NCBI GenBank assembly: GCA_964421595.1
Contig: CAYQXY010000027.1
Location: 15,454-79,453 of the forward strand
DNA: 64,000 nt
Origin: PXAP01 sp964421595
Lineage (GTDB): Bacteria > Bacteroidota > Bacteroidia > Bacteroidales > PUMT01
Direction of reading: 5' to 3'
This document shows positions 9,040-18,604 of the stretch, piece after piece (position 1 is the first letter of the stretch; each line of letters opens with the position of its first letter). The notes under the pieces are model-generated. The model saw only the letters and a list, made by a program, of their open reading frames with translations. It had not been told where the DNA came from and did no database searches. Made by a program: the position numbers and the translations under genes.

Positions 9040-10456
9040 TTATACAGGAAGTTATACTGATCAGTATCAGTTAAGCATGGCGCTCGTTTATTTCAGGAAG
9101 GGGAATGAAAATGAAAAAGTCGTTTTTGACTACTTTTTCAGGAAACTCCCGTTTGGAGGAGGATATGCAATCTTTGCAGGGCTCGGTGACCTGTTGGATA
9201 TACTCGAGGATTTTAAATTTGATGATAAGGATATTTCTTTGTTGAGAAAAAACGGGTTCCCTGATGATTTTCTCACATATCTTAAAGAATTCCGCTTTCG
9301 CGGAACAATATTCAGCAGCCGTGAAGGTGATATTGTGTTCCCGACAAGGCCCGTTCTTCAGGTGGAAGCCAACATGCTTGAGGCACAGGTCATAGAAACA
9401 CTTTTGCTAAACCTGCTGAACTTTCAGACTCTGATTGCAACCAAAGCCAGTCGTATGCGGATCACTGCCGGAAACCGGCAGCTGGTGGACTTCGGATTAA
9501 GAAGAGCACAGGGGCCTGGTGGTTATTATGCCAGCAGGGCTGCTGTGATAGGGGGCTTTGACGCTACCAGCAATGTACGTGCCGGGCGTGATTATGATAT
9601 ACCTATATCGGGCACCATGGCGCATAGTTTTATCCAGAGCTATGATAATGAACTGGAAGCTTTCAGGGATTTTGCAAAAGTACATCCCGATAATTGTGTG
9701 TTGCTGGTTGATACATATAATACGCTGGAAGCAGGCATTCCGAATGCTATAACCGTGGGAAAAGAAATGCATGACCGTGGTGAAAGGCTTAAGGGTATCC
9801 GCCTTGACAGCGGAGACCTGGCTTATCTTGCAAAAGAGGCCAGAATAACCCTTGATGAAGCCGGACTGGATTATGTGAAAATTGCCGCATCCAACCAGCT
9901 TGATGAACATGTTATTAAAAGCCTTATCGATCAGAATGCCCCAATTGATGTTTTCGGGGTTGGGACAAGCCTGGTTACAGGACTGCCGGATGCGGCGCTG
10001 GATGGGGTATATAAACTCTCTTTTGCCAATGGTAAACCCAGAATAAAACTCTCCGAATCAATTGGCAAGATTACCCTGCCGCACAAAAAGCAGGTTTACA
10101 GGCTACTTACCAGCAATAATGAAGAGTGGATTGGAGCCGATGTCGTTTCCCTGGCCGATGAAACAAATTTCAAACTAATGCATCATCCCTTTGATCCGGC
10201 AAAATCATTAAAAATTGAGGGTTACAGAAAGGAAGCCTTACTTGATAAGGTTATGGAAAAAGGTAAGAGGATTGTCAAAAAGCTGTCACTTGAAGAGATA
10301 TCTGATTACCGGCAGCAAAGAATAAACAAGTTGCCTGAAGAATTCAAAAGGTTTGTATATCCTCATATTTACAAAATAGGTATCAGCGACAACCTGAAAG
10401 CGGAAAGAGAAAAATTAATCGATCAGTACAAAACTCGCGATATCAACAATGATTAG
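9032..10456 (+). CDS. pncB: Nicotinate phosphoribosyltransferase
   Basis: This 474-residue enzyme joins nicotinate to PRPP to give nicotinate mononucleotide, the salvage entry to NAD. The start MFDYTGSYTDQYQLSMA is typical of the family, as are YFFRKLPFGGGYAIFAGL, EFRRAQGPGGYYASRAA-like residues around 150, VDTYNTLEAGIPNAI and GIRLDSGDL near residues 230-260. The length fits the longer bacterial NAPRT form. The ATG at 9032 lies inside the end of a truncated toxin gene, so its promoter region was probably reshaped by that deletion. Confidence 0.93.
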   Translation: MFDYTGSYTDQYQLSMALVYFRKGNENEKVVFDYFFRKLPFGGGYAIFAGLGDLLDILEDFKFDDKDISLLRKNGFPDDFLTYLKEFRFRGTIFSSREGDIVFPTRPVLQVEANMLEAQVIETLLLNLLNFQTLIATKASRMRITAGNRQLVDFGLRRAQGPGGYYASRAAVIGGFDATSNVRAGRDYDIPISGTMAHSFIQSYDNELEAFRDFAKVHPDNCVLLVDTYNTLEAGIPNAITVGKEMHDRGERLKGIRLDSGDLAYLAKEARITLDEAGLDYVKIAASNQLDEHVIKSLIDQNAPIDVFGVGTSLVTGLPDAALDGVYKLSFANGKPRIKLSESIGKITLPHKKQVYRLLTSNNEEWIGADVVSLADETNFKLMHHPFDPAKSLKIEGYRKEALLDKVMEKGKRIVKKLSLEEISDYRQQRINKLPEEFKRFVYPHIYKIGISDNLKAEREKLIDQYKTRDINND

Positions 10457-10877
10457 CCAATCCCGGTTACAATATTTTTTTGCGAAAATCCTTCATAAAA
10501 TTCCAGAACTGACTGAGGCCCTTTTAGTATAACCTTGAATTCCCGAATTATAGATTTGCGCAGGCCCTAAGAGAATGTCTTTACACTTTCGGATCATTAC
10601 ATATTTTGATCTCAGTAAACTAACATTATATAAGCTACGGAGTATGTCTGGTTTTTTTGGCTTATCTGAAATTTTCCTGAAATATTGGTTGATAATGGGG
10701 GCATAAATACCGTTTACAAGTGTAATTAAAACAACCATTATCTCTTCCTCTGGTGCAAAGGTTAACAATAAAATCTGTTTGAGCATGCTGTAATTGACAG
10801 TCTGACGATATTGCAGGAACCAAAAATATTATACATTTACATCCTGAATACAAACCTATCTGATTACAATTTTTGCC
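10457..10877. other. Intergenic gap, no recognised feature
   Basis: These 421 bases separate pncB from the ATP-cone nuclease gene. Two short minus-strand frames occur here, but their predicted products have no recognisable family signature or good start, and I treat them as chance. No hairpin with a T-run was found after pncB. Confidence 0.5.
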
Positions 10878-11729
10878 ATGCCACAGACTACAATTGTCAA
10901 AAAAGCTTCAGGAGAAAAAGAACCCTTTTCCCAGGAAAAACTTGAAAATTCACTTAAAAGAGTAGGTGCAGATGATGAAGCAACCGGACTTATTACCGAT
11001 AAAATCCAGAACTGGCTGTATGATGGAGTTAGTACCAAAAAAATATACAAGCAGGCATTCAGGCTCCTTAAAAAACACCGTAGTGGACTGGCAGCCCGGT
11101 ACCAGCTCAGAAAAGGAATTATGGAACTTGGCCCTACCGGGTACCCGTTTGAGCATTTTGTCGCTCAGCTCATAAGTCATATGGGATATGAGATAAAAGT
11201 CGGCCAGATCCTTCAGGGCTATTGCGTTAAGCATGAGGTAGATGTTGTTGCCCTAAACGACTCTGAACAGATTTTTGTTGAGTGCAAGTTTTACAACAGC
11301 CAGGGAAAACATGCAAATGTCCAGGTTCCTCTTTATATCCGCTCCAGAGTTGAAGACATTATCAAATTCGCCGAAACTTTGCCTGAAACAAATCATCTGA
11401 CATTCAGGGGATGGATAGTTACAAACACACGCTTTACAACCGATGCAACAGACTATGGAAAATGCGCCGGACTAAATTTAATAAGCTGGGATTACCCAAA
11501 GGGAAACAGTCTGAAAGATATGATCGAAAAAGATGGTTTTTTCCCGGTTACTACCCTCACAACCATAAACAGGCAGCAGAAGCAGATACTGATGGATGAG
11601 GGGACAGTTCTTGTACGCCAAATTTGCAAGAATCCGGAAATAGCAGACAAGCTTGAAATAAATCCCGAAAAAAGAAAAAAGATAATCGAGGAAGTAAAGA
11701 GTTTGTGTAATTGCAGTAATTGCAGTTGA
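10878..11729 (+). CDS. ATP-cone domain fused to Mrr-like restriction endonuclease domain
   Basis: This 283-residue protein has two parts. Residues about 4-85 form an ATP-cone, the nucleotide-sensing domain best known from ribonucleotide reductases and NrdR (TIVKKASGEKEPFSQEKLENS, truncated here for length, then the helical RLLKK...RYQLRKG). Residues about 90-210 resemble the Mrr_cat PD-(D/E)XK fold: Glu92 in FEHFVAQL, Asp122 in HEVDVVA, and Glu135-x-Lys137 in FVECKFY. The C-terminus ends in a small Cys cluster (CNCSNC). A nuclease gated by nucleotide level is an inference; it could act in restriction or DNA repair. No methyltransferase gene is adjacent. Confidence 0.75.
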   Translation: MPQTTIVKKASGEKEPFSQEKLENSLKRVGADDEATGLITDKIQNWLYDGVSTKKIYKQAFRLLKKHRSGLAARYQLRKGIMELGPTGYPFEHFVAQLISHMGYEIKVGQILQGYCVKHEVDVVALNDSEQIFVECKFYNSQGKHANVQVPLYIRSRVEDIIKFAETLPETNHLTFRGWIVTNTRFTTDATDYGKCAGLNLISWDYPKGNSLKDMIEKDGFFPVTTLTTINRQQKQILMDEGTVLVRQICKNPEIADKLEINPEKRKKIIEEVKSLCNCSNCS

Positions 11730-12141
11730 TTTGTAAATGAAGATTGGGAAATTGATAAATATGTGTCATAAAATGGCATATAAAGTAATCTGTAAAGTAT
11801 TGCAGTTTGCAAATAATTCTTCTAACTTTGATCGATATACTGAACATTATGCAAAGCAGACCTTACCATACCCTGTTCCATAATAATGGCAAAGGCCTTT
11901 ATAACTGCTGGATTTGTTGATATCCATTTATACTGAACCTTCCCGGCTTAAATGAGAATAAGCTAAATTTATAAACTAGCTGACTGTTTTTTTTGAGAAT
12001 TTCATCATTTAAATGCCGCACCCGGGTTCAAAACCAGCAGCGTTACATGGCCTGCTCTAATCAGGCATTATGCATTGCTGCCAGAAACACTAACCAATAC
12101 TCCTCTTTTTTAGCAAAATTACCTGGCAAATACCAGTTTCT
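11730..12141. other. Intergenic gap upstream of the glycyl-radical activase
   Basis: These 412 bases contain a TAACTTTG match (11823-11830) to the Bacteroidota -7 box on the plus strand, about 310 bases before the activase start. A T-loop-like GGTTCAAAACC near 12025 has no tRNA around it. Nothing else is recognised. Confidence 0.35.
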
Positions 12142-12942
12142 ATGGAAAAAGGTCTTGTCTTTGATATCCGCAGATATTCCGTTCACGACGGCCCGGGAAT
12201 ACGCACTACTATATTTTTTAAGGGTTGTCCTTTACGATGCCGTTGGTGCCACAATCCGGAAGGGCTGACAGCAGAACCCGCAGTTATTTCAAGAACACGA
12301 ATGCTTGATGGAAAACTATTTCAATATGATAAGCCGACTTCTGAATGGTATACTCCGGAAGCGGTTTTTGAGGTCATAGAAAAGGACAGGATATTTTATG
12401 AAGAGAGCGGAGGCGGGGTTACTTTTTCCGGAGGAGAACCCCTGATGCAGCCGGGTTTTCTGCTCGATCTTATAGAACTTTGCAGAAAAAACGGAATTCA
12501 TACAACTCTGGATACTTCGGGATATGCACCGGAAAATATATTTAAGACGGTCACCGACATTACCGATCTTGTACTTTTTGATTTGAAGTCGACAGACAAT
12601 GAAAAGCATATATTATTTACCGGAGCAGACAACAAATTAATTATCAGCAATTTGAAATCACTTAATGGCGAGAAACCCAAATTAATAATAAGAATTCCTG
12701 TAATACCGGGGTTTAACACCGAAACAGTGCAAATTGAGGCGATGCGTGATCAGATTGCTAATCTGGATATACAGGTTTCACGGGTAGACCTGTTACCTTT
12801 CCATAGCCTTGGGCACCAGAAATACAGAAGCCTGGGTATAAAATACAGAATGGATCCCTTAATGGTTGCAGATAATGAAATACTTGAGAATATGACTCAT
12901 ATATTTATGCAAGGTGGATTTAAGGTTAAAAAAGGCGGTTGA
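12142..12942 (+). CDS. Glycyl-radical enzyme activating enzyme (HypD activase)
   Basis: This 266-residue radical SAM protein generates the glycyl radical on a partner enzyme. FDIRRYSVHDGPGIRT is the family's N-terminal block, and the cluster motif is Cys29-x3-Cys33-x2-Cys36 in GCPLRCRWC. GGGVTFSGGEPL follows near residues 90-101. Many glycyl-radical activases carry an inserted two-cluster ferredoxin domain after the first motif; here that stretch is short and has no cysteines, as in pyruvate formate-lyase activase. The hydroxyproline dehydratase gene begins 114 bases downstream on the same strand, so it is the obvious partner. Confidence 0.85.
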   Translation: MEKGLVFDIRRYSVHDGPGIRTTIFFKGCPLRCRWCHNPEGLTAEPAVISRTRMLDGKLFQYDKPTSEWYTPEAVFEVIEKDRIFYEESGGGVTFSGGEPLMQPGFLLDLIELCRKNGIHTTLDTSGYAPENIFKTVTDITDLVLFDLKSTDNEKHILFTGADNKLIISNLKSLNGEKPKLIIRIPVIPGFNTETVQIEAMRDQIANLDIQVSRVDLLPFHSLGHQKYRSLGIKYRMDPLMVADNEILENMTHIFMQGGFKVKKGG

Positions 12943-13056
12943 CCTCCCCAACATGAAATAATGATCTGCCATCCATTATAAGTATGTGTGAAGTAGAAAG
13001 TTTCCTGAAATTAAATAATCCTTGGGCATCATTAAAAGACTTAATAATTACATCTA

Positions 13057-15414
13057 ATGACAGAGAGAGTACAGCAGCTTAGAAAACAAAGTCTGGAAGC
13101 AGTAAACAGTCTGGACCATGAACGTGCAATTCTTGTAACAAGGTTTTACCGGGAGCTGGTTGATGTTAATGAAGCCATACCCATACAAAGAGCACGGTGT
13201 TTTTCCTATATTCTTGAAAATAAGAAAATATATACAGGCGACGGGGAACTTATTGTGGGTGAAAGAGGTCCGGCGCCTAAGGCAGCCTCGACTTATCCCG
13301 AGGTTAACCTTCATTCTTTGGAGGATCTGGAAATTTTGGGTTCACGACCCAAAGTTTCATTTGTTGTTTCTGAGGAAACTAAAAATGCCTACAGGGAAGA
13401 GATCATTCCTTTCTGGGAAGGAAGAACCAACCGGGACAAATTAATGGCGCTAATGTCACCTTCATGGAAAACAGCCTACGAAGCAGGCATTTTTACTGAA
13501 TTCCAGGAGCAGAGGGCCCCGGGACATACCGTGCTTGGTAAAAAGATATGGGGCAAGGGAATGCTTGATCTGATAAGTGAATGTGATGATGCGTTAAGCA
13601 AGGAAATTAAGTCAGGGGGAACGGATATCGCTGGCATGAATGAGCTTACGGCAATGAAGATTGCTGCCCGGGCCCTGATTTTGCTGGCTGACCGCCATGC
13701 AACCGCACTTGAACTGCTCGCTTCTGAAGAAACCACAATTGATCGCAGGAATGAACTGCACAAAATGGCAGAAATATGCCGACGGGTGCCAGCCAATGCA
13801 CCATCAACCTTCCATGAAGCTCTTCAGCATTACTGGTTTATTCACCTTGGCGTAATTACTGAATTGAATCCATGGGACTCATTTAATCCTGGCAGACTGG
13901 ACCAGCATCTGATCAGTTTTTATTTAAAGGAGATAAATGAAGGGACATTGACAAAAGAAAAGGCAAAAGAGGTCCTGCAGTGTTTTTGGATAAAATTCAA
14001 TAATCATCCTGCTCCTCCCAAAATGGGAATAACCGCGAGCGAAAGCAATACCTATACAGACTTTACTCTTGTTAATCTCGGGGGAGTGAAGGAGGATGGA
14101 AGTGATGCTGTAAATGAGTTGTCTTACCTGATACTCGAAGTCATAAAAGAGATGAGGCTGTTGCAGCCCGGAAGCATGATACAGGTAAGCCGGAAAAATC
14201 CTGATCAATTCATTCATAAGGCCCTGGATATTATTCGTACGGGATTTGGCCAACCTTCTGTTTTTAATACAGATGGCATTGTTCAGCAGCTGGTGCGTCA
14301 GGGCAAAACAATTGAAGATGCCCGCAACGGAGGAGCTTCAGGATGCGTGGAAACCGGAGCATTTGGTACGGAAGCATATATACTTACAGGATATTTCAAC
14401 CTTGTAAAGATCCTTGAACTAACCCTTAACAATGGATTTGACAGACGAACAAACAGGCAGATCGGACCGAAAACCGGAGATCCTTCTGATTTTACTGAGT
14501 TTAATGAACTAATGAAAGCCTTTGAGACGCAGGTAAAATATTTTGCCGATATCAAAATTGAAGGTAATCTGAAAATTGAAAAACTATTCAGCGACGAACT
14601 GCCGGTTCCATTCCTTTCAATACTGACTGATGATTGCATTGAAAACCGGAAGGACTATAACAGCGGCGGGGCAAGGTACAACAGCAGCTATATCCAGGGT
14701 GTCGGACTTGGCAGTGTAACCGATAGCCTCACCTCACTCCGCTATCATGTTTTTGACAGCAAAAAAGTTTCAATGCGGGAAATGTTGCAGGCTCTTGACG
14801 CAGATTTCAACGGATTTGAAAAACTGCGTGAAATGCTGGTATATGACACCCCGAAATATGGCAACGACGATGATTATGCCGATCAGCAGGCTGTCGGCAC
14901 TTTTAATATTTTCCTGAACGCCATTGATGGCCGTCAGTGCTTCAGGGGCGGCAAATTCAGGATCAATCTGCTGCCTACCACATGTCACATCTATTTTGGC
15001 AGTGTCACAGGGGCCATGCCCGACGGCCGGAAATCGCGAAAACCATTGTCTGAAGGCATAAGCCCAGTCCAGGGCGCCGACTCAAACGGGCCTACTGCAG
15101 TTCTGAAGTCGGCTGCCAAATTCGACCATTTAAAAACCGGTGGAACTCTCCTGAATCAGAAATTCACTCCCTCTTTTTTCGACGACAGTGAAAGTTATTC
15201 CAGGCTGACCGCTCTTATACGGTCATGGTTCAGGATGAACGGACACCATATTCAGTTCAATGTAGTTTCGGCCCTGACACTTCGTGATGCACAGAAGCAT
15301 CCCGAAAACTACAGAGATCTGATCGTCAGGGTAGCCGGGTACAGTGATTACTTTAATGACCTTGGCAGGGATCTGCAGGAAGAAATAATTATCAGGACAG
15401 AACAGGGAACCTGA
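13057..15414 (+). CDS. hypD: trans-4-hydroxy-L-proline dehydratase (glycyl radical enzyme)
   Basis: This 785-residue glycyl-radical enzyme is best read as HypD, which dehydrates trans-4-hydroxy-L-proline to 1-pyrroline-5-carboxylate. The thiyl-radical cysteine is Cys430 in SGCVE with the catalytic base Glu432, and the glycyl radical site is Gly761 in RVAGYSDYF. Long blocks match my recollection of the clostridial HypD rather than pyruvate formate-lyase, choline lyase or glycerol dehydratase: FTEFQEQRAPGHTV, KFNNHPAPPKMGIT and TGAFGTEAYILTGY. Pyruvate formate-lyase would show adjacent CC instead of GCVE. Its activase lies upstream; no proC-type reductase is in the window. Confidence 0.88.
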   Translation: MTERVQQLRKQSLEAVNSLDHERAILVTRFYRELVDVNEAIPIQRARCFSYILENKKIYTGDGELIVGERGPAPKAASTYPEVNLHSLEDLEILGSRPKVSFVVSEETKNAYREEIIPFWEGRTNRDKLMALMSPSWKTAYEAGIFTEFQEQRAPGHTVLGKKIWGKGMLDLISECDDALSKEIKSGGTDIAGMNELTAMKIAARALILLADRHATALELLASEETTIDRRNELHKMAEICRRVPANAPSTFHEALQHYWFIHLGVITELNPWDSFNPGRLDQHLISFYLKEINEGTLTKEKAKEVLQCFWIKFNNHPAPPKMGITASESNTYTDFTLVNLGGVKEDGSDAVNELSYLILEVIKEMRLLQPGSMIQVSRKNPDQFIHKALDIIRTGFGQPSVFNTDGIVQQLVRQGKTIEDARNGGASGCVETGAFGTEAYILTGYFNLVKILELTLNNGFDRRTNRQIGPKTGDPSDFTEFNELMKAFETQVKYFADIKIEGNLKIEKLFSDELPVPFLSILTDDCIENRKDYNSGGARYNSSYIQGVGLGSVTDSLTSLRYHVFDSKKVSMREMLQALDADFNGFEKLREMLVYDTPKYGNDDDYADQQAVGTFNIFLNAIDGRQCFRGGKFRINLLPTTCHIYFGSVTGAMPDGRKSRKPLSEGISPVQGADSNGPTAVLKSAAKFDHLKTGGTLLNQKFTPSFFDDSESYSRLTALIRSWFRMNGHHIQFNVVSALTLRDAQKHPENYRDLIVRVAGYSDYFNDLGRDLQEEIIIRTEQGT

Positions 15415-15496
15415 TATTGGTTGTACTTCACCCCCGGAAATTTCCCGATACCCGGCTTAGCAAGTAGATAATTGAATTTTTCCATTTCTGGAAGGA

Positions 15497-15796
15497 CTAT
15501 AAAATACTATTTAAATCTTGTCTTCCAATAATTATCATTATTTCAACTGTATCATTCTCGATTCTATAATATATGCTGTCAACACCACCAACACATCGTC
15601 TATATCCTTTTTTAATATAATCAACAGATTCAAAGGAAAATGGCCGTTGAGCAATAATATCAATATACTCAAAAAAAGTATTAAAGTATTTATCAGCCTG
15701 GGATGATCCAAACTTTTCTACTCCATAATGATGAATGCTTATCAAGTCTCCCTTAGCTTCATTACTTAATCTATATATTTTAACATTATTGGGCAA
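15497..15796 (-). CDS. RelE/ParE-family toxin without an intact antitoxin
   Basis: This 99-residue protein has the type II toxin pattern: an N-terminal strand (VKIYRLSNEAKGDL), helices, RPFSFESVDYIKKGYRR, then strands DSIYYRIENDTVEIMIIIGRQD. The only start in frame is a TTG at 15796, directly after an in-frame stop. Upstream on the same strand, where an antitoxin would sit, there are only about 20 open codons before another stop, and the next gene ends at 15855. The toxin therefore looks orphaned and may be weakly or not expressed. Confidence 0.65.
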   Translation of the reverse strand: MPNNVKIYRLSNEAKGDLISIHHYGVEKFGSSQADKYFNTFFEYIDIIAQRPFSFESVDYIKKGYRRCVGGVDSIYYRIENDTVEIMIIIGRQDLNSIL

Positions 15797-15854
15797 ATTT
15801 TCTCAGAAAAGCCTCTCTTACAGAATTGCATATGTTCCAGCGGAATTCTTAAAG

Positions 15855-16808
15855 TTAATTCCCAGGTTGAGCTAAAATTTTGTCCAGCACAGTCCTGTTA
15901 ACCGTAAAGGCAGTCCCGTGCCTTATACCTTCAGGGAAAGAGACCATTTCGGAAACATCATCCCAGTTTACCATATCGGCCGATCTGACTGCCCCGAACT
16001 GGCCTTGCCTGTATTTGTCAAAATAGACATAAACTGTGTCGCCAACCTGAAGTGCAGTTGGGCCTTCGGCCCAGTAATCGCCGGTTATCGGTTCAGAAAC
16101 CTGCAATGGATAGGGTCCTGCCGGATTATCGGCCACTGTCAGACGTATGTTCTTTTCCGGGGGGATCGGATTCTCATTCTTCAGGAACATATAAAACCTG
16201 TCATTCCATTCAATAATTGAACAATCAATCACGCTGAAATCGGGGTTAAAAAACATCTGCGTTTCAGAAAAAGTTTCAAAATCCTTTGTTGTAACATAAT
16301 ACATCCTGTGGTTATAATGATCCTCATTAGGAGATGTTTCAATCGGCGAGTGCCTGTCAGGAATAGTAGTAGCCCAGAAAATAAGGTATTCTTCATTGCT
16401 TTTGTCATAGAAGACTTCAGGAGCCCATGAGTTGCGTGCTTCCGGTTCATGCTCCATTACCGGTATGGTAATCTGCTCAGACCAGTTTAACAGGTCTGCC
16501 GAATTTGCATAACCAATATACCTGTCATTCCATCCCGTTGTCCACACCATGTGGAACCTGCCGTCGGCTCCGGTAATAATGCATGGATCACGCATCAACC
16601 TGTCTTTGCCGGCAGTTGGAGTCAGTACTGGTCTGCCTTCATTAACAGATTCCCAGTTTAATCCGTCAGTGCTATAGGCAAGGTGCAGTCCGGTCTCTCC
16701 ATTCCCCTTAAAGTATGAGAACATATAGACCTTCTCTTCAGTCCGGGTGCAACATGTTAACATTAAGAATACCAATAAGATTCCGGCAGTATATTTTATC
16801 TTATACAT
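15855..16808 (-). CDS. GH43-like five-bladed propeller lipoprotein (arabinosidase-like)
   Basis: This 317-residue protein starts at ATG 16808, which gives MYKIKYTAGILLVFLMLTCC, a lipoprotein signal; an upstream extension to 16916 would bury that signal. The mature part shows repeated propeller strands with glycosidase-type blocks: LHLAYSTDGLNWE, LMRDPCIITGADGRFHMVWT, NSWAPEVFYD and WAEGPTALQVGD. These resemble GH43/arabinanase-like enzymes, with Asp in RDPC and Glu in APEV or AEGPT as candidate catalytic residues. The substrate cannot be assigned. It is probably exported to the cell envelope. Confidence 0.75.
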   Translation of the reverse strand: MYKIKYTAGILLVFLMLTCCTRTEEKVYMFSYFKGNGETGLHLAYSTDGLNWESVNEGRPVLTPTAGKDRLMRDPCIITGADGRFHMVWTTGWNDRYIGYANSADLLNWSEQITIPVMEHEPEARNSWAPEVFYDKSNEEYLIFWATTIPDRHSPIETSPNEDHYNHRMYYVTTKDFETFSETQMFFNPDFSVIDCSIIEWNDRFYMFLKNENPIPPEKNIRLTVADNPAGPYPLQVSEPITGDYWAEGPTALQVGDTVYVYFDKYRQGQFGAVRSADMVNWDDVSEMVSFPEGIRHGTAFTVNRTVLDKILAQPGN

Positions 16809-17071
16809 AGTAAAAGTTAATTTTTGCATAAATATAATGATTAATTTAAAACCGGCTTTTTGGTTTTCTGCCTTTAGTGGTGCTGGTTGACCACATATAC
16901 TCTTTTGTCTGCACACAATTCGAAAAATATTACAAGTTGGGACAACTGGTAATGCAACTTTACACAGAGATGCACTAAGCTTGTTGATTTAGCTTATAAA
17001 TTGACTCTGGATCTGGGATATTCATCAATGGTCATACCGCATTTACCAAGGAGAGAATATGAATCATTTTA

Positions 17072-18289
17072 CTACCAGCACCGCCCTCTTTTATTCAGGC
17101 CATGGTACAAGGCAAGTCCCCCGGTAGAAGTTTCCTTGTACAGGCTCGGGAGGTCCTGTCCGGTTTTCTGCATTGTCTCTACTACCTGGTCAAAACCAAT
17201 AAGATGACGACCATCTGAAAGAAGTGCAAAATCGCTGTGTGACAGAGCCCGGGAAGCTGCCAGGGCATTACGTTCTATACAGGGAATCTGCACCAGTCCG
17301 GCAACAGGATCACAAGTCAGTCCGAGATGATGCTCCAGCCCCATTTCAGCCGCATACTCAATCTGAAATATACTTCCCCCGTAAAGCTGACACAGGGCTC
17401 CGGAAGCCATCGCACAGGCAGTTCCAACCTCACCCTGGCATCCGACTTCGGCCCCGGAGATCGAAGCATTTGTTTTAACAAGGTTGCCAATTATCCCTGC
17501 AGTTGCCATGGCACGGAGAATTCTGGTCAGTGGTGTTTTGTAAAAGGTTTTGTTCTGATTCAGAACGGCAGGGAGTACTCCGCAGGCACCACAAGTAGGT
17601 GCAGTGACAATCTTGTTGCCCGATGCATTCTCTTCAGAAACAGCAAGTGCATAGGCATATACTGAAGTGCGCTTTCGGATATAATCCTTTGAATGCAATA
17701 TTCTCACATTATAGGAAGGAGCTTTCCTGGGTAACTTGAGTACACCTGGCAGGGTTCCTTCCGTTTCCAGTCCGCGCTTTATCGATGCCTGCATTACTGT
17801 CCACGCCTCGGCAAGGTATTCCCATATATCAGGGTCTTCATATTCTGAAACTATCTCCCATATGGCTTTCCCGTTTGCATAACACCATTCCAGGATTTTT
17901 TCCATACTGTCTACCGGATAAATATCTTCCCGCCTGAACATTCCTGTATCATCGTCAATATCGCCTCCTCCAATGCTGTATGAGGTCCATTCACCCTTAA
18001 TGGAGTTATCTGAATTGAAAGCCTGAAACAGCATCCCGTTTGGATGGCGCTTCAGGAATTCTTCCGGCTTCATAACCAGCTCCATCTTTCTCCCTTCAAA
18101 AGCCTGATTTATGGTAATATCGGTGAGATGTCCCAGACCTGTTGCGGCAAGGCTTCCATACAGGCAAACCCGGTAACTTGCTGCATCTGGAAATCTTTCT
18201 AAAAAAATTGCCGAGGCAGTCCGCGGAGCCATGGTATGAGAACTTGAGGGACCGTGTCCGATTTTGAAAATATGTCGTATACTTTGCAT
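17072..18289 (-). CDS. sdaA: L-serine ammonia-lyase (iron-sulfur type)
   Basis: This 405-residue enzyme deaminates L-serine to pyruvate and ammonia. The start is ATG 18289 (MQSIRHIFKIGHGPSSSHTM); the GPSSSHT block is diagnostic. A longer frame to 18355 would run through a dispersed 40-base repeat and is rejected. Cysteines for the [4Fe-4S] cluster lie in APTCGACGVLPA and in VGCQGEVGTACAMAS. The length is that of the single-chain form with alpha and beta domains. It suits the amino-acid-degrading theme of the window. Confidence 0.93.
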   Translation of the reverse strand: MQSIRHIFKIGHGPSSSHTMAPRTASAIFLERFPDAASYRVCLYGSLAATGLGHLTDITINQAFEGRKMELVMKPEEFLKRHPNGMLFQAFNSDNSIKGEWTSYSIGGGDIDDDTGMFRREDIYPVDSMEKILEWCYANGKAIWEIVSEYEDPDIWEYLAEAWTVMQASIKRGLETEGTLPGVLKLPRKAPSYNVRILHSKDYIRKRTSVYAYALAVSEENASGNKIVTAPTCGACGVLPAVLNQNKTFYKTPLTRILRAMATAGIIGNLVKTNASISGAEVGCQGEVGTACAMASGALCQLYGGSIFQIEYAAEMGLEHHLGLTCDPVAGLVQIPCIERNALAASRALSHSDFALLSDGRHLIGFDQVVETMQKTGQDLPSLYKETSTGGLALYHGLNKRGRCW

Positions 18290-18303
18290 TGTATTGTTTA
18301 TTA

Positions 18304-18343
18304 GGATGAATCTCCCATGAGCCGGGGCACACAAAAAGAAATG
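18304..18343 (-). repeat. 40-bp dispersed repeat, copy 1
   Basis: This 40-base stretch is an exact reverse complement of 25189-25228. It contains the core CATGAGCCGGGGCACAC and lies between the sdaA start and the divergent hxpB gene. It has no coding sense and could be a REP-like intergenic element. A more distant relative may occur near 44076-44100. Confidence 0.75.
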
Positions 18344-18604
18344 TATAAATTCCAATTAATATTTCCCCGATTACGGAAAATATTGTTTCGTTTTAAGTAA
18401 TGTTACTCGTAAAGAAAATCGTCTGCAAGCTGACTATCTTTTTACTGACTGAACTGTTTCAGAGTGAGCAGGCTTTTCAGGCATTGCATGAGGAGGCAAA
18501 TTTAATCAGAAAAGAACTATCTTTACTATCAATTTTTCATGTTTGCCTTGAAAATAATTATTAACAGTAAATGATTTATTTTCAGATCAATTGTAATAAA
18601 AAAA

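Noticed and set aside
10493..10853. Two short minus-strand frames between pncB and the ATP-cone gene
   Set aside because: Their products look like chance translations and have no family signature.
12010..12080. A T-loop-like GGTTCAAAACC suggesting a tRNA
   Set aside because: No matching acceptor, anticodon or T stems could be formed on either strand.
13057..15414. Reading the glycyl radical enzyme as pyruvate formate-lyase
   Set aside because: The active site has GCVE rather than adjacent Cys-Cys, and the flanking blocks fit HypD.
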